Below, one piece after another: positions 62,348-64,000 of a stretch of DNA of 64,000 nucleotides. A program made the translations under genes and the position numbers. The number at the start of each line of letters is the position of its first letter. The stretch's first letter is position 1. The DNA comes from Serratia plymuthica NBRC 102599. GTDB lineage: Bacteria > Pseudomonadota > Gammaproteobacteria > Enterobacterales > Enterobacteriaceae. The notes beneath the pieces were generated by a model, which saw nothing but the letters and a program-made list of their open reading frames with translations, had not been told where the DNA came from and made no database searches. The stretch lies in the NCBI RefSeq assembly GCF_001590925.1, contig NZ_BCTU01000015.1, forward strand, positions 1 to 64,000, written 5' to 3'.

Positions 62348-62386
62348 CACGCTACCGCCCCTGGCGTTGCTGCAACCAGAGTACAC
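62348..62386 (-). promoter_or_regulatory. JUMPstart element with ops site
   Basis: On the minus strand, this 39-base element aligns with the JUMPstart consensus without gaps. It ends GCCAGGGGCGGTAGCGTG, whose last 12 bases are the perfect ops element GGCGGTAGCGTG (62348-62359). The ops site recruits RfaH to the elongating polymerase, which suppresses termination along long surface-polysaccharide operons. It lies about 145 bases upstream of wzm. Confidence 0.95.
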
Positions 62387-62510
62387 TTGAGATAACTCAC
62401 TGATTTTTATTAAAACAGCAAACTGCTCACGCCCCTACTCGCTTTCGCTATCGTGGCCCCAACAGCCTCTCTATTGCAGGTCTGGGTGCTCGCTAAGTTA
62501 CATCCAACCG

Positions 62511-62536
62511 CAGCCTATTGCTCTAGGAATAGGCTG
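62511..62536 (-). terminator. Hairpin downstream of the GalU-like gene
   Basis: Perfect 9-bp arms CAGCCTATT (62511-62519) and AATAGGCTG (62528-62536) lie 31 bases after the stop. There is no T-tract, so transcription may partly continue into the O-antigen operon. Confidence 0.45.
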
Positions 62537-62566
62537 GATTCACCGTCATCAAGTCACTTGTAAGGC

Positions 62567-63454
62567 TTAGTCCTGCAGCATCCCCTTCAGCCACTCGGCG
62601 AATGCAGTTCCCTGCACAGGGTGACGAACGCCATACTCTACGAACGCTTTCATATAACCCAATTTATCGCCACAGTCATGAGAACGCCCCACCAAAGCAA
62701 AAGCATCAACCGGCTTTTGCTCCATCAGCATAGCGATGGCATCGGTAAGTTGAATCTCACCGCCAGCCCCGTAAGGCGTTTTTTCAAGTAACGGCCAAAT
62801 GTCTGCAGCTAAAACATAGCGGCCTACCACTGCCAGGTTGGACGGTGCTTCATCAAGCGCTGGTTTTTCTACAATCGCGTGCATTGGCACACTTTCACCC
62901 GGCGCGACCACAGCACCTCGGCAATCCACCACCCCGTACTTGGAAACATCCTTTTCTGGCACCGGCTCAACCATCACCTGACTGCGACCCTGCTGTTCAA
63001 AACGGGCTATCATACTGGCCAGGTTATCTCTTTTCAGGTCGCTGGCAACATCGTCCATTAAAACATCAGGCAGCAGCACAGCAAAGGGTTCATCGCCAAT
63101 TAAAGGCCGAGCGCACAGAATCGCATGACCCAAACCTTTGGATTGCCCCTGACGGACATGCATCAGCGTGACACCTTTAGGGCAGATCGATTGAACTTCC
63201 TCCAGCAGTTGCCGCTTGACACGCGACTCAAGCATGCTTTCCAGTTCAAAGGAAGTATCGAAATGATTCTCGATGGCATTTTTAGATGAATGAGTTACAA
63301 GAATAATTTCTTTGATACCGGCAGCGACACATTCATTCACGATGTATTGGATGAGGGGTTTGTCAACGACTGGCAACATTTCTTTAGGAATAGCCTTTGT
63401 TGCCGGCAACATGCGGGTGCCAAGACCTGCAACTGGAATAACAGCTTTAAGCAT
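62567..63454 (-). CDS. galU: UTP--glucose-1-phosphate uridylyltransferase (GalU type)
   Basis: A 295-residue nucleotidyltransferase. The N-terminal [20 protein letters not shown] is the intact nucleotide-binding motif of GalU, whereas E. coli GalF has GMHM in that place. VDKPLIQY, then [20 protein letters not shown] and CGDKLGYM continue the GalU likeness. It makes UDP-glucose, precursor of UDP-galactose through GalE. It sits where galF normally flanks the O-antigen cluster, so it might be annotated galF. The sequence favours an active GalU. The second motif is quoted as [15 protein letters not shown]. Confidence 0.85.
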   Translation of the reverse strand: MLKAVIPVAGLGTRMLPATKAIPKEMLPVVDKPLIQYIVNECVAAGIKEIILVTHSSKNAIENHFDTSFELESMLESRVKRQLLEEVQSICPKGVTLMHVRQGQSKGLGHAILCARPLIGDEPFAVLLPDVLMDDVASDLKRDNLASMIARFEQQGRSQVMVEPVPEKDVSKYGVVDCRGAVVAPGESVPMHAIVEKPALDEAPSNLAVVGRYVLAADIWPLLEKTPYGAGGEIQLTDAIAMLMEQKPVDAFALVGRSHDCGDKLGYMKAFVEYGVRHPVQGTAFAEWLKGMLQD

Positions 63455-63903
63455 TTCTGTGGAGACTCCCAACTACTTTAGTTTCATTAACACAACACAC
63501 CAAATGTTTACTGCTGTGGCCCATCGTTCCGTTCGCCAATCTTGGGTGTATTGCCAAAATGATGTCAATTTTCTTCGGGCTGGAGTATACACCTATGTTG
63601 AGGGTTAATACATTAACACCACATAGGCGACCACCTACTTGCCTATCAGTTAGCCTGAACACAACTAAAAAATCAAAGTAAGATAATGAAAAAAATGAAA
63701 AAAATAAATACGCGCCTATTTTGGCGCTAACATTGAGTCAAGTATATAGATATAGAAAGTATCGGTTTTCGAACAAATATCAATCACAATAAATAGCAAA
63801 AATATAGTAACTCACATTACCAATACCCCATTAATTGAGAATGATTATTGATCAACCTGTTAAACCCATAGGCTATGAATATAAACGTGCTGTTAATAAA
63901 CAA
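63455..63903. other. Intergenic region between galE and the GalU-like gene
   Basis: About 450 AT-rich bases with no gene. It presumably contains the promoter of the GalU-like gene (minus strand). An imperfect Fur-like 7-1-7 match at 63836-63850 is noted but weak. Confidence 0.4.
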
Positions 63904-63929
63904 AAAAGCCCACAAAACAGGGGGCTTTT
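63904..63929 (-). terminator. Terminator of galE
   Basis: On the minus strand, AAAAGCCC and GGGCTTTT arms (63922-63929 and 63904-63911) are followed by TTGTTTATT. They lie 28 bases after the galE stop. Confidence 0.85.
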
Positions 63930-63956
63930 GAAGATTTTTTGTACGTTAGAGCGGCC

Positions 63957-64000
63957 TTAGAGTTTATTGCCGTACCCTTGCGGGTTGTTCTTTTGCCAAT
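63957..64000 (-). CDS. galE: GalE C-terminus (partial), UDP-glucose 4-epimerase
   Basis: The minus-strand frame entering from the window edge encodes WQKNNPQGYGNKL and stops at TAA (63957-63959). GalE proteins end with a W-Q-x-x-x-P-x-G-Y motif (E. coli HWQSRHPQGYPD), which this matches. The position just upstream of a GalU-like gene and a galactan cluster supports it: GalE would supply UDP-galactose to Glf and the galactosyltransferases. Only 13 residues are inside the window. Confidence 0.7.
   Translation of the reverse strand, partial: WQKNNPQGYGNKL

Noticed and set aside
63836-63850. Fur-box-like TGAGAAT-G-ATTATTG
   Set aside because: There are three mismatches to the 7-1-7 consensus in AT-rich sequence, and no iron gene is nearby.

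Overview
The window looks like a chromosomal segment of an enterobacterium, most probably Serratia (Yersiniaceae). The grounds are the near-E. coli order ybjQ-ybjP-artPIQM-artJ-rlmC-ybjO-potIHGF-ybjN-rimK-ybjC-grxA-ybjM-ybjL-rybB in the first 18 kb, a deoC-deoR pair, a reverse-transsulfuration operon, and a his operon followed by gnd and an O-antigen cluster. The species call is inference from gene content and protein similarity recalled from memory. No database search was run.

Layout. Positions 1-18.4 kb are conserved core: the arginine ABC transporter (art), the putrescine ABC transporter (pot), RNA- and ribosome-modifying enzymes (RlmC, RimK), glutaredoxin 1, the YbjL transporter and the sigma-E small RNA RybB. 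One small accessory unit interrupts it: a StbD/StbE-type toxin-antitoxin pair behind artJ, whose toxin gene carries two frameshifts. From 18.4 to 21.5 kb lies an AT-richer accessory islet. It holds an unknown 211-residue protein overlapping a tiny two-helix membrane protein (a possible toxin/immunity pair), a GNAT acetyltransferase and a PLP-dependent dehydratase. From 21.6 to 31.1 kb come ecotin, a secreted nucleosidase-like protein, two tandem PAP2 phosphatases (the second YbjG), a deoxyribose module (DUF4432 mutarotase-like protein, deoC, deoR, with three DeoR-type palindromes between the first two), and the serine operon sdaC-sdaB. From 31.1 to 44.3 kb are dacC, a cystathionine beta-synthase/gamma-lyase operon, an isopenicillin-N-synthase-like oxygenase, a HAD phosphatase, gstB, yliI, a GNAT, a CorA-type transporter, and a ureohydrolase/sodium-symporter locus with a divergent LysR regulator.

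From 44.3 to 52.8 kb are yeeZ and the complete histidine operon (hisL leader with attenuator, then hisGDCBHAFI). It ends in a strong terminator next to convergent gnd. From 54.3 to 62.4 kb, on the minus strand, is an O-antigen operon preceded by a textbook JUMPstart/ops element: wzm, wzt, a WbbM-like two-domain glycosyltransferase, glf, WbbN-like and WbbO-like glycosyltransferases, and a polysaccharide pyruvyltransferase. This is the gene set of Klebsiella D-galactan I plus a pyruvyltransferase. A GalU-type uridylyltransferase and the last 13 codons of galE (minus strand) close the window. Together galE, galU and glf would supply UDP-Galp and UDP-Galf for the galactan.

The items most worth checking are the 211/69-residue overlapping pair beside rybB, the pyruvyltransferase added to a galactan I operon, the triple DeoR operator controlling a DUF4432 gene, the doubly frameshifted toxin, and candidate MetJ-like repeats in front of the transsulfuration operon.
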